This document shows, piece by piece, positions 27,023 through 36,792 of a stretch of DNA of 37,608 nucleotides; within the stretch, counting starts at the first letter, position 1; every line of letters begins with the position of its first letter. The notes beneath the pieces were generated by a model. The model saw nothing but the letters and a program-made list of their open reading frames with translations. It did not search any database and had not been told where the DNA came from. The DNA is taken from assembly GCA_013694595.1 (NCBI GenBank), contig JACDCC010000301.1, forward strand, positions 1 to 37,608, given 5' to 3'. The position numbers and the translations under genes are program-made. The stretch is from Chthoniobacterales bacterium (lineage in GTDB: Bacteria; Verrucomicrobiota; Verrucomicrobiia; Chthoniobacterales; UBA10450).

Positions 27023-29917
27023 ATGGAAACTCTGATCCTGCTGTTCGCGTTGGGCGGGATTGCAGTGGTGATTCTTCCGTTCGTTCTGTCGCTCGTTCAG
27101 GCGCGAAAGATCCGCAGGCTGCAGACGACGATTGAGCGGCTCGCGCAGCGGATCACCACGCTGGAACTGGAGAGGCAAGCGGCTCCGGTCCGGGCGGCGC
27201 CTGCGGGCAGTGTCGCACCGACTCCGCCTGCGCCTGCTCCGGCACCGCCGGCGGAAAGTGTCCCGGTCGTGCAGCCCTCTGCCGCAACGCACGCAGCGGT
27301 CCCGCCGCCGCTGCCTCCCCCTCCGCCGCGCAAACCGGCAGTGCCAGCCATCGACTGGGAAGCTTTCATGGGCGTGAAGCTCTTCGCCTGGCTCGGCGGC
27401 TTCGCACTTTTTCTTGGCGTCGTTTTCCTCGTTAAATACTCCTTCGAGAACAATCTCATCACGCCGTTCATGCGCGTGGTGCTTGGCGCATTCATCGGCC
27501 TCGGGCTGATCGGCGCCGGCTGGTTTACCGCACAGCGGAACTATCGCGTCCCCGGACAGAGCCTCTGCGCGACGGGCGTGCTGGTGTTGTACGCCGTCAC
27601 ATTTGGCGCGCACGCTTTCTACGGCCTCGTTTCTCTCCCCACTGCGTTCCTGTTCATGTCGACGGTGACAGTAACGGTGTTCACGCTCGCGGTGCGGCTC
27701 GACGCGCAGGTGGTGGTGATTCTCGGACTGCTCGGCGGTTTTCTGACGCCGCCGTTGCTGACGAACGCCGAGGACGATCCGCTCCGGCTTTTCGGCTACG
27801 TGGCGCTGCTGAACGCCGGCATCGCCGCAGTAGCGCTGCGCAAGCGCTGGGATTATCTGCTCATCCTCGCGGCCATCGGTACCGTAATCACGCAGTGGGG
27901 GTGGGTTCCGTGGTACGACAGCGGCAGAGCAGCAGCGGGATTCTTCGTGTTTCTCGCCCTGCAGGCGCAGTTCCTTGCGATCGCGTGGATGCGACAGAGG
28001 CTGGAGCCGGCGGAGAAGTGGTCGACTCTCGCGGCGGTAACGGTTGGCTTCAGCTCGTTAGGCTTTGCGATGTGGCTGCTCACTTTCGAGAGCCTCGCCA
28101 CGCGCGCGCGATTTTTCTTCGGGTTCACGTTTCTCGCAGACGTCGGGCTGCTCGCGCTGGCGGTGAAACGGCGGAACCCCGCGCGCCTCGCCGGACTCGC
28201 AGGCGCGGCCATGTTCACGATTCTCGCCGCCTGGACTGCGGCTTACCTGAAGCCGGATCTTCTCTGGTGGGCCCTCGGCGCTTACCTCCTGTTTGCGGTG
28301 ATCCACGCCGGGTTTTCCGTCTGGCCTAAACGTGCTGAGGCGCCAGGCCAGGCGAGGACCTGGGAAAGCTATGTTCCGCTGCTCGCGCTGGTGCTGCTGT
28401 TCCTGTGCGTGTTTGGCGGGGAAACGTCGTTCGCGGTCTGGCTTTGCGTGTTGCTGGTCAATGTTGTCGCCGTCTGGCTGGCGTGGACCACCAGGTCGGT
28501 GATGGCGCTCCTCGCGGCTCTCGTTGCGACGCTGGCGACGGCCGCCTTGTGGATCGTGACCGCTCCGCCGGTGAAGGAGAGCGTTACCGGAATTCTGATG
28601 GTAGTGGGCGGGTTCGGTGTTTTCTTCGCCACCGCCTCCACCTTCCTGACGCGACGGCTCGGGCTCGGAGGCGCTGACCCGCGCACCAACGTGCCCGCGA
28701 TCGCCGCCGCGACGCCATTTATCCTGCTGTTGATGCTCGTGGCGAAGTTGCCGATCCCCGACCCGACACAGGTCTTCGGTGTGGCGTTGCTACTGGCGAT
28801 CGTGCTGCTCGGTCTCGGGATTGTGGCACGGACGAGCTGGATTGCAGCGGTTGCGCTGGCGTTCACCTGGGCGGTCGAGCGCGAATGGCACTCCCTTCAC
28901 TTCTCCACCGCGGCGGCACTGCTCGCGCTGGGCTGGTATGTTGCATTTTGGCTCTTGTTCACAGCGTATCCGTTCTTCTCTGCGGAGGAACGCGCGCGCC
29001 TGCCGTGGGCCGTCGGCGCGCTTTCCGGCGTGCTGCATTTCTCGCTGGTCTACGATGTCGTCTCGGTGGCGTATCCGACGCTTCGGAACGGTCTTCTCCC
29101 GGTCGTGTTCGTCCTCCCGTACGCGTTTGGCGTCTGGTACGTGATCAACAGACGCGGCATTCCGCCGGCCTCCGGTGACGCGCGGCTGGCGTGGCAGGGT
29201 GGGGCGGCGTTGTTGTTCGTGAGCCTTGTCTTCCCGGTGCAGTTCCAGCGCGAATGGATCACGCTCGGCTGGGCGCTGGAGGGCGTGGCGCTCCTGGCGC
29301 TGTTCCGGGTGGTGCCAAACGCGGGGCTGCGCATCGTCGGAGCGGCGTTGCTCTCGATTGCATTCGTTAGGCTGGCGCTCAATCCTACGGTGCTGGAGTA
29401 TCATCCGCGTGCGCCGGTGCGGATCTGGAATTGGTATCTGTACGCCTACGGCGTCACCAGCATCTGCTCCTTCGCGGGCGCGCGACTGGTGCAGGGGTTC
29501 CGCGGCAGTGAACTCGCGCGCATCGTGCCGCGACTGCTCTACACCCTCGGTGCGATTCTGACTTTCCTGCTGCTGAACATTCAGATCGCGGACTACTTCT
29601 CAGTCGGCCCGACGCTGACCTTTTCGTTTACGGGAGACTTCGCCCGCGACATGACCTACTCGATCGCGTGGGCGCTGTTTGCATTCGCGCTCCTGCTGAT
29701 CGGGATGAAGCAGAAAACGAAAGCGGTGCGCTATGCCGGCCTGGCGCTGCTCTTTGTCACCTTGGTGAAGCTCTTTCTCCACGACCTGGCGAACCTCGGT
29801 CAGCTGTATCGGATTGGCGCTTTCATCGGCGTGGCGCTGGTTCTGATCGTGGCTTCGTTTGTGTATCAGCGGTTCCTTGCGCCGGCCACGCGCGCGGCGG
29901 ACTCATCGCCCGGTTAG
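27023..29917 (+). CDS. DUF2339-type large multi-pass membrane protein
   Basis: 964 aa; coiled N-terminus, Pro-rich linker, DWEAFMGVKLFAWLGGFALFLGVVFLVKYSFENNLITPFMRVVLG and many TM segments. Confidence 0.85.
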   Translation: METLILLFALGGIAVVILPFVLSLVQARKIRRLQTTIERLAQRITTLELERQAAPVRAAPAGSVAPTPPAPAPAPPAESVPVVQPSAATHAAVPPPLPPPPPRKPAVPAIDWEAFMGVKLFAWLGGFALFLGVVFLVKYSFENNLITPFMRVVLGAFIGLGLIGAGWFTAQRNYRVPGQSLCATGVLVLYAVTFGAHAFYGLVSLPTAFLFMSTVTVTVFTLAVRLDAQVVVILGLLGGFLTPPLLTNAEDDPLRLFGYVALLNAGIAAVALRKRWDYLLILAAIGTVITQWGWVPWYDSGRAAAGFFVFLALQAQFLAIAWMRQRLEPAEKWSTLAAVTVGFSSLGFAMWLLTFESLATRARFFFGFTFLADVGLLALAVKRRNPARLAGLAGAAMFTILAAWTAAYLKPDLLWWALGAYLLFAVIHAGFSVWPKRAEAPGQARTWESYVPLLALVLLFLCVFGGETSFAVWLCVLLVNVVAVWLAWTTRSVMALLAALVATLATAALWIVTAPPVKESVTGILMVVGGFGVFFATASTFLTRRLGLGGADPRTNVPAIAAATPFILLLMLVAKLPIPDPTQVFGVALLLAIVLLGLGIVARTSWIAAVALAFTWAVEREWHSLHFSTAAALLALGWYVAFWLLFTAYPFFSAEERARLPWAVGALSGVLHFSLVYDVVSVAYPTLRNGLLPVVFVLPYAFGVWYVINRRGIPPASGDARLAWQGGAALLFVSLVFPVQFQREWITLGWALEGVALLALFRVVPNAGLRIVGAALLSIAFVRLALNPTVLEYHPRAPVRIWNWYLYAYGVTSICSFAGARLVQGFRGSELARIVPRLLYTLGAILTFLLLNIQIADYFSVGPTLTFSFTGDFARDMTYSIAWALFAFALLLIGMKQKTKAVRYAGLALLFVTLVKLFLHDLANLGQLYRIGAFIGVALVLIVASFVYQRFLAPATRAADSSPG

Positions 29918-29973
29918 GGGCAGGGCAGTTTTCCCTTTCCAAAAAGAGCTACTCGGCTCTTGTCTCTGTCGCC

Positions 29974-31566
29974 ATGGCGGGACCAGCACCACAAAGAGTC
30001 AGCGCACGAGCGACGGGTGTCGTCGGCGTCGCGATTTTGTGCAGCCGACTCCTCGGGTTGGTGCGGGAAGTGGTGATCGCGTCCCTCTTTGGGGCGAGCC
30101 GGAGTCTGGACGCGTTCCTGACGGCGTTTCGCGCGCCGAACATGCTGCGTGACCTGTTCGCCGAGGGCGCACTTTCGACGGCCTTTGTGACGACCTTCTC
30201 GAAGAAGATTCAGTCGGGAGGGGATCAATCGGCGTGGGCCCTCGCGAACAAGGTGGCCACCCTGACGGCGGTGTTCATGAGCATCGTCGTCATCATCGGC
30301 ATCCTGATCGCGCCGTTTCTCGTCTCGATCCTGGCGCCGGGGTTCGATGCCGAGAAGGCCGCGCTGACGGTGGTGCTCGCGCGCGTGATGTACCCGTTCA
30401 TTCTGCTCGTGTCGCTGGCGGCGCTCGTGATGGGAATGCTGAACGCGAAGCACGTGTTCGGGATGCCCGCGATGGCGTCCAGCTTCTTCAACATCGGCAG
30501 CATCATCGGTGGCGTAAGCCTCGGGTGGTGGATGGATCCGGCGTTCGGCCCGCGGGCGCTGATCGGCCTCGCGATGGGTACTTTGATCGGCGGCTTCCTT
30601 CAGCTTGCGGTGCAGATTCCGTCGCTCTTCAAGGTGGGCTTCGTGTTTCGGCCGGACTTCAACTGGCGCGACGAAGGTGTGCGCAAGGTCCTGCAACTAA
30701 TGGGACCGGCGGTGATCGCCGCGAGTGCGGTGCAGGTAAATGTCCTCATCAACAGTATCTTCGCTTCCTACATGGAGGACGGCGCGGTCAGCTGGCTGAA
30801 CATCGCATTCCGGCTGATGCAGTTGCCGCTCGGGATCTTTGGCGTGGCTGTCGCGACGGTGACGTTGCCGCTGGTGTCACGCAGTGCGGCGGCCGGGAAC
30901 ATCCCTGAGTTCCGCGGCGCGCTGGCGCACGCGCTCCGCCTCGTGATGCTGCTGACCATTCCATCGGCGATCGGATTGATCATCCTCGCGGAGCCGATCA
31001 TCAGCCTGATCTACGAGCACGGCCGCTTTACGGCCGCGGCGACACAGCAAACTGCGGGCGCGCTCAGATTCTACGCCGCGGGTCTCGTGGGCTACGCCGC
31101 TATCAAGGTGCTGGCGCCGGCGTTCTATGCGCTCGATAAGCGCCACTTGCCGATGATCGTCAGCCTGTTGTCGATCATTGAGAACTTTTCGCTGAACTGG
31201 TTATTCACGCGCTATCTAGGGTTCGGGCATCGAGGCTTGGCAATGTCAACGGCGCTCGTCGCGTTGACGGATTTCGTGATCCTCTACGTGATGATGCGCC
31301 GCTACGTCGGTGCTCTCGAGACGGGGACGATGATGAAGACGCTCGGAAAGCTGTTCCTGGCGGGAGCAGGGCTGGCGGCGATCTGCTGGTGTGCAGTCGA
31401 ATTCTATCTCGGGTCGGGTTCTCACCTCGCGACGTTGCCAAAGCTCGTCGCGGTGATGACCACCGTTGCGATCGGCGTGACAGCGTTTTTTGGAACGGCC
31501 TACCTGTTGCGCGTGGCAGAACTCCGCGATATGGTCGCGATGGTTCAGCGCCGGCTGAAACGCTGA
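29974..31566 (+). CDS. murJ: Lipid II flippase MurJ (MviN)
   Basis: ILCSRLLGLVREVVIASLFGASRSLDAFLTAFRAPNMLRDLFAEGALSTAFVTTFSKK; LAPGFDAEKAALTVVLARVMYPFILLVSLAALVMGMLNA. Confidence 0.95.
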   Translation: MAGPAPQRVSARATGVVGVAILCSRLLGLVREVVIASLFGASRSLDAFLTAFRAPNMLRDLFAEGALSTAFVTTFSKKIQSGGDQSAWALANKVATLTAVFMSIVVIIGILIAPFLVSILAPGFDAEKAALTVVLARVMYPFILLVSLAALVMGMLNAKHVFGMPAMASSFFNIGSIIGGVSLGWWMDPAFGPRALIGLAMGTLIGGFLQLAVQIPSLFKVGFVFRPDFNWRDEGVRKVLQLMGPAVIAASAVQVNVLINSIFASYMEDGAVSWLNIAFRLMQLPLGIFGVAVATVTLPLVSRSAAAGNIPEFRGALAHALRLVMLLTIPSAIGLIILAEPIISLIYEHGRFTAAATQQTAGALRFYAAGLVGYAAIKVLAPAFYALDKRHLPMIVSLLSIIENFSLNWLFTRYLGFGHRGLAMSTALVALTDFVILYVMMRRYVGALETGTMMKTLGKLFLAGAGLAAICWCAVEFYLGSGSHLATLPKLVAVMTTVAIGVTAFFGTAYLLRVAELRDMVAMVQRRLKR

Positions 31567-31583
31567 GGCGTTCGCGGCGTCAG

Positions 31584-32702
31584 CTAATCAAGCGCCTGCG
31601 CGAGGTCTTCGATCAGGTCGTCGGCGTGTTCCAGCCCGATCGAGCAACGCAGCAGCCCCTGCGGCGTGGCCGCGCTTTCGCCGGTGATGGAGGCGCGATG
31701 CTCGATCAGACTTTCGACGCCGCCGAGGCTGGTTGCGCGGATGAAGATCCGGACCCTGGCTGCCACGGCGATTGCTGCCTCGCGGCCGCCTTTCACGTGG
31801 AACGAGAGCATGCCGCTGCAGCCGTTCATCTGGCGAGCTGCAAGATCGTGGCTCGGGTGAGAGGCAAGGCCGGGATAGTCGACGCGCTCGACGTTTGGGT
31901 GCGCTTCGAGACAGGTGGCGACCTTGAGCGCGTTCTCTGAGTGCGCGCGCATTCGCCACGGCAACGTGCGGAGTCCCCGAAGCACCAGCCAGCAGTCGAA
32001 GGGCGAGGGGACCGCGCCTCCGGTGCCCTGAACCAGCCGAATTCTCTGAAACAGCTCGTCGCTGCTGCGAGAGACGACGACTCCGCCGGTAACGTCACAA
32101 TGGCCGCCGATGTATTTCGTTGTTGAGTGGACGACCAGGTCGGCGCCGTGTTCGAGCGGCTTCTGCACGATGGGAGACCATGTGTTATCGACGACACAAA
32201 TTGCACCGGCCGCATGCGCGATCTCGGACACCGCTGCGATGTCGGTGACCTTTAGCTGCGGATTCGACGGCGTCTCGATCCAGATCAGCTTCGTCTGCTT
32301 CGTGACCGCCGCTGCGACCTCTCTCAGGTCGGTCATATCAATGAACGTGACCTGCAACCCCCACGGCATGCAGATGTCGCGCAGCAGCTTGCCGGTGCCG
32401 TGATATGCCTCGCCGGGAGCGATGACATGGTCGCCCGGGCGCAGGCTCTGGAACACAGCCGCAGATGCGGCAATTCCGGAGCCGAACGCCGCCGCATCGT
32501 TTCCGCCTTCCACCGCAGCCATGCCTTGCTCGAGCGCGCGTCGGTTTGGATTATCGCTACGCGAGTAGGAGTAGCCTTCGCGGTACGAGCCGTCCGGGCT
32601 GCGCTCGAACGTGCTGGAGAGCTGAATTGGCGCCGCCACCGCCCCGGTCGCCGGATCGATTTTGTGGCCGGCGTGGACTGCTATCGTTTCGATGCGCATC
32701 AT
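31584..32702 (-). CDS. Trans-sulfuration PLP enzyme (cystathionine gamma-synthase-like)
   Basis: ETIAVHAGHKIDPATGAVAAPIQLSSTFE...YSYSRSDNPNRRALEQGMAAVEGG...LVVHSTTKYIGGHCDVTGG (PLP lysine). Confidence 0.93.
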   Translation of the reverse strand: MMRIETIAVHAGHKIDPATGAVAAPIQLSSTFERSPDGSYREGYSYSRSDNPNRRALEQGMAAVEGGNDAAAFGSGIAASAAVFQSLRPGDHVIAPGEAYHGTGKLLRDICMPWGLQVTFIDMTDLREVAAAVTKQTKLIWIETPSNPQLKVTDIAAVSEIAHAAGAICVVDNTWSPIVQKPLEHGADLVVHSTTKYIGGHCDVTGGVVVSRSSDELFQRIRLVQGTGGAVPSPFDCWLVLRGLRTLPWRMRAHSENALKVATCLEAHPNVERVDYPGLASHPSHDLAARQMNGCSGMLSFHVKGGREAAIAVAARVRIFIRATSLGGVESLIEHRASITGESAATPQGLLRCSIGLEHADDLIEDLAQALD

Positions 32703-32762
32703 GTCGTCTGTACCGTTCGTTCCCGGTCTTCTCCAGCCGCAACTTACCGGTCACGATTCAAT

Positions 32763-32793
32763 TTGACGGGTCGTTATACCCGAGCGCTAATAA
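32763..32793 (+). promoter_or_regulatory. Candidate sigma70-type promoter with internal inverted repeat, upstream of glutamate dehydrogenase gene
   Basis: TTGACG (32763-32768) and CTAATA/TAATAA (32787-32793), 18-19 nt spacing; CGGGT-cgttat-ACCCG palindrome between them; CDS starts 32839. Confidence 0.35.
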
Positions 32794-32838
32794 CCTTCTG
32801 AATTTCTGCGCGGCGGCCTCGCGCTGCCCCGCTCCTTT

Positions 32839-34101
32839 ATGAACATTTACAACGACGAGGTTTTCCAGATGGCTTGTGACCAGTTCCAAGTCATCGCGGA
32901 TTATATCAACATCGACAAGAACGACCGCGACCGGTTGATGTACCCGAAGCGGTCGATCGCGGTGACGCTGCCCATTCACATGGACGATGGCACCACGCAG
33001 ACATTCCAAGGGTATCGCGTGCAGCATCACCTCACGCTCGGGCCGACTAAGGGCGGAACGCGTTTCGCGCCGAATCTCTCGATGGGTGAAACGGCCGCGC
33101 TCGCGATGTGGATGAGCTGGAAATGCGCGCTCGCGAACCTGCCTTACGGCGGTGCGAAAGGTGGCATCGCCTGCGACCCGACGAAGCTCTCGCGGCGCGA
33201 GCTCGAGGGTGTCTCGCGCCGCTACATGCAGGAGATGATTCCGTTCGTCGGGCCGCACACCGATATCATGGGCCCGGACATGGGGACCAACGAGCAGATC
33301 ATGGCCTGGTTCATGGATACCTACTCGGTCTATCAAGGCTACGCGGTCAGCGAAATCGTAACTGGCAAGCCGGTATCGATCGGCGGCACGGAAGGTCGGC
33401 GCGAATCGACCGGACGCGGCGTCGTTTACCTGATCGAGCGCGCGATGGACATGCTGAAGATGGACGCCGAGAAGAGCACTGCGATCATCCAGGGCTTCGG
33501 CAACGTCGGCTCGGTCGCAGCGCTCGCGTTGGAGCGCAAGGTCGGAGTTAAAGTGGTCGGCATCAGCGATGCGACGGTCGCGCTTTACAATCCGAAAGGC
33601 ATCGATGTCAGGGCCGCCGAACAGCATGTCGCGAAGAAGGGAAATCTTCGCGCGTTTACCGAAGCCGATCGGGTCGATCCTAACGAGCTGTTGACGATGA
33701 AGTGTGACGTCCTTGTTCCTTCCGCGGTCGATCGCGTCATCACGGAAAAAAACGCTGACAAACTGCAATGTCGCATCCTGGCGGAAGGCGCGAACGGTCC
33801 GACCACGCCGGAAGCCGATTTGTTGCTGAACGAGCGATGGGACGAAGTCTTCGTCATCCCGGACATTCTCTGCAACGCGGGCGGCGTGATCGTGTCGTAT
33901 TTTGAGTGGGTGCAAGGCCTGCAGAGCTTCCTCTGGACGGAATCGGAAGTGACAGACAAGCTTTTCCGCATCCTGCAGCATTCGTTTGCACAGGTCATTC
34001 GCCGCGCGAAGGACCACAAGGTGTCGCATCGCACCGCGGCGATGGCGATCGGGGTGGAGCGGGTGATGAAAGCGAAACACGCGCGCGGGTTGTTCCCGTA
34101 A
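32839..34101 (+). CDS. Glu/Leu/Phe/Val dehydrogenase (glutamate dehydrogenase)
   Basis: HLTLGPTKGGTRFAPNLSMGETAALAMWMSWKCALANLPYGGAKGGIACDP; TAIIQGFGNVGSVAALALE; ILAEGANGPTTPEADLLL. Confidence 0.95.
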   Translation: MNIYNDEVFQMACDQFQVIADYINIDKNDRDRLMYPKRSIAVTLPIHMDDGTTQTFQGYRVQHHLTLGPTKGGTRFAPNLSMGETAALAMWMSWKCALANLPYGGAKGGIACDPTKLSRRELEGVSRRYMQEMIPFVGPHTDIMGPDMGTNEQIMAWFMDTYSVYQGYAVSEIVTGKPVSIGGTEGRRESTGRGVVYLIERAMDMLKMDAEKSTAIIQGFGNVGSVAALALERKVGVKVVGISDATVALYNPKGIDVRAAEQHVAKKGNLRAFTEADRVDPNELLTMKCDVLVPSAVDRVITEKNADKLQCRILAEGANGPTTPEADLLLNERWDEVFVIPDILCNAGGVIVSYFEWVQGLQSFLWTESEVTDKLFRILQHSFAQVIRRAKDHKVSHRTAAMAIGVERVMKAKHARGLFP

Positions 34102-34107
34102 GCCGCG

Positions 34108-35037
34108 ATGAGCTTCTCGCACCGCGAGGAAACCCGCGGCGACAGGCTGCTCGATGTCCTGACGGACGAAGCGGCTGGTCTTCGCATCATTGTTTCGCGG
34201 CTCGGCACAGAGCTGATCAGCCTGGCGCGCCGGAATGAGCAGGGGAGCTGGATCGGCTTTCTCTACCGGGACGATGATCTTTCACCGCCCGCGAAGGGGT
34301 GGGCGAATCACGCAACCGTGATGGGGTATTTTCTGCACCGGTTGAAAGACGGACGGGGTCTGTACCGGGGGGAGCCGATTGAGGGGGGCACGCACAGCTT
34401 CCTGCGGACGAAAGTCTGGAGACGCGCTGCCGCCGACGCGACCAAAGGACGCCTCACGTACCGGATGGCGCCCGGTGACTTTACCGCGACAGAATACCCG
34501 CTGCGTGTTTCGCTGGACCTCACTTACGAGGTAGCGGGTGGAGCTGTGCGGGTGACATTTCGGTTCGAAAACGAAGAGCGCGAGAAGACAGCGCACGTGG
34601 GATTTGGATTGCATCCGGGATTTGCCGCCCAGAGCTTTGAGTCGTTCCGGCTGTCGATGCCTGCCGGCGTCTACCGGCGGCACTTTTCGCCGACAAATTA
34701 CCTTTCGGGCGAGACAGAGGAAATCAACTTCGCGGGTGGCGAGATGCCATTCCCACGCGAGCGGCTCCCGGGTTCCTACATCCTTGAACTCGTCGACGTG
34801 CCGAATCGCACGTTCCTCTACGAGGATCCGCCAACCGGGCGATCAGTCGCTGTCGATCTCAGCGGCGTTCCTTACGTGACGTTGTGGTCTGACGGCGGTC
34901 CTTTTCTCTGCGTCGAACCGTGCTGGGGTCTGACGGATCACGATGAGCAGCGGGCGTTCGAAGATAAGGCAGGGATTCAGACGATTGCTCCCGGCGCGAT
35001 CCTCGAGAGGAGCTTTGTGATGGCGCCGCAGGTGTAG
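34108..35037 (+). CDS. Aldose 1-epimerase family protein
   Basis: HVGFGLHPGFAAQSFESFRLSMPAGVYRRH; YVTLWSDGGPFLCVEPCWGLTDH. Confidence 0.85.
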   Translation: MSFSHREETRGDRLLDVLTDEAAGLRIIVSRLGTELISLARRNEQGSWIGFLYRDDDLSPPAKGWANHATVMGYFLHRLKDGRGLYRGEPIEGGTHSFLRTKVWRRAAADATKGRLTYRMAPGDFTATEYPLRVSLDLTYEVAGGAVRVTFRFENEEREKTAHVGFGLHPGFAAQSFESFRLSMPAGVYRRHFSPTNYLSGETEEINFAGGEMPFPRERLPGSYILELVDVPNRTFLYEDPPTGRSVAVDLSGVPYVTLWSDGGPFLCVEPCWGLTDHDEQRAFEDKAGIQTIAPGAILERSFVMAPQV

Positions 35038-35189
35038 CTGTCACCGCCAATCTGCCTGACCTCCCGCAGCCAGTTCCCCGCCGACGCGCTACGGAGACAT
35101 GTATATCTGAGACCATTGCCGCCTACAGCTAGTCGGAAGCGGGCAACCGCGCGCATGCTTAGCAACGCCGGTATTCTCCAGGTTGAATA

Positions 35190-35262
35190 TGGAGGCAAGG
35201 GGATTCGAACCCCTGACATCCAGCTTGCAAAGCTGGCGCTCTACCAACTGAGCTATGCCCCC
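35190..35262 (-). tRNA. tRNA-Ala (anticodon TGC)
   Basis: Reverse strand GGGGGCATAGCTCAGTTGGTAGAGCGCCAGCTTTGCAAGCTGGATGTCAGGGGTTCGAATCCCCTTGCCTCCA; full cloverleaf, T-loop GGTTCGAATCC, anticodon loop CTTTGCAAG. Confidence 0.97.
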
Positions 35263-35602
35263 GTGGAAGAATTTCGAATGTCGATGGCCGAGTGGCGATT
35301 GCAACCGCAAAACGCTGGCTGAACGGCTGTCCTTGCCACCGACGTCACCACATCGATCGCGGTTCTTCTCTATTATTTCGGTCGAAGCGAATCGTAGCGG
35401 AGAGATTCTCGCAGAAGGAACAGAAAGATATTCTCGGCTTTCGTCCGGAATGACAGGAGGGGCGGGTGACCGGGAAAAGCCGCGTATGCCGGCATGAGCA
35501 CCTCGATTAGCGTGCGCGAACTCCAGGCGAGAGATCACCAAGAAGGACGGCAGGAGGCACGTAGCACTGCTGCGTCGGAACATGGCAGCCTCAGTACAAA
35601 CA

Positions 35603-35635
35603 AAAATGCCGGACAGCATAGCCGTCCGGCATTTT
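35603..35635 (-). terminator. Intrinsic terminator downstream of the 16S fragment
   Basis: Minus strand AAAATGCCGGAC-ggctatgct-GTCCGGCATTTT followed by TGTTTGT; 12-bp perfect stem with T-rich tail on minus strand. Confidence 0.8.
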
Positions 35636-35734
35636 CAAAGTTGGTCAGCAACAAGCAAAAACTGGATTGTGCGCTACCGTTTCGTGTCTCTCTGAGCCTC
35701 AATGTGTTTCCTTGTTGAGGGCTTAACGGCATGT

Positions 35735-35756
35735 CTGAAATCCCGAAGGACTTCAG
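35735..35756 (-). other. UUCG-tetraloop hairpin in the 16S downstream spacer
   Basis: Minus strand CTGAAGTC-C(TTCG)G-GATTTCAG, 9-bp stem, about 70 nt past the 16S 3' end. Confidence 0.65.
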
Positions 35757-35818
35757 GGTTAGCCGTCGACCTATTCAAACCGATCCAGCAGGAGCGAACT
35801 CGAGCTGTCCGATTGAAT

Positions 35819-36469
<651 letters not shown>

Positions 36470-36481
<12 letters not shown>

Positions 36482-36715
36482 TCACGCCAGCCACAATCTC
36501 CGCGGCGTAACCGATCGCGCCGGCACCGGCAACATGCACGCGATGAATGAATGCAGCACGCGTTCGCTCCCACTACCGAAGAACGGCTCCCAGACGTGGG
36601 CGACGAAGTCCAGTTGATAGAGGACGAGATAGGAGGCAATAACGAAACCGAGAACAGCAAGGCTCAGGACAGGCAGGCGACGTGCGAGCGAGGATGGGTT
36701 ATGCCAGACTCATCG
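36470..36715 (-). pseudogene. Vitamin K epoxide reductase (VKOR)-like gene fragment, frameshifted
   Basis: Minus-strand frames: PSSLARRLPVLSLAVLGFVIASYLVLYQLDFVAHVWEPFFGSGSERVLHSFIA then, in another frame, AGAIGYAAEIVAGVISGADRWRR; VKOR-like N-terminal TM and ASYL/YQL pattern, truncated. Confidence 0.5.
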
Positions 36716-36792
36716 GCAACTTTCTGCCGCAACCCCAGACAACGCGAACGAAGAACTTCCGAAGCGCGGCCGTGAGCTAACCGCGTGATTTC

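Noticed and set aside
29944-29961. AAGAGC-tactcg-GCTCTT hairpin before murJ as terminator
   Set aside because: Only a 6-bp stem without a T-tract, between co-directional genes.
32758-34122. 454-aa minus-strand ORF antisense to glutamate dehydrogenase
   Set aside because: Arg/His/Asp-rich shadow translation of a clearly conserved plus-strand gene; typical of high-GC coding DNA.
35494-35580. Possible Phd/YefM-like antitoxin remnant (MSTSISVREL... then ITKKDGRRHVALL in another frame) between tRNA-Ala and 16S
   Set aside because: Match is short, frame-broken and not distinctive enough to call.
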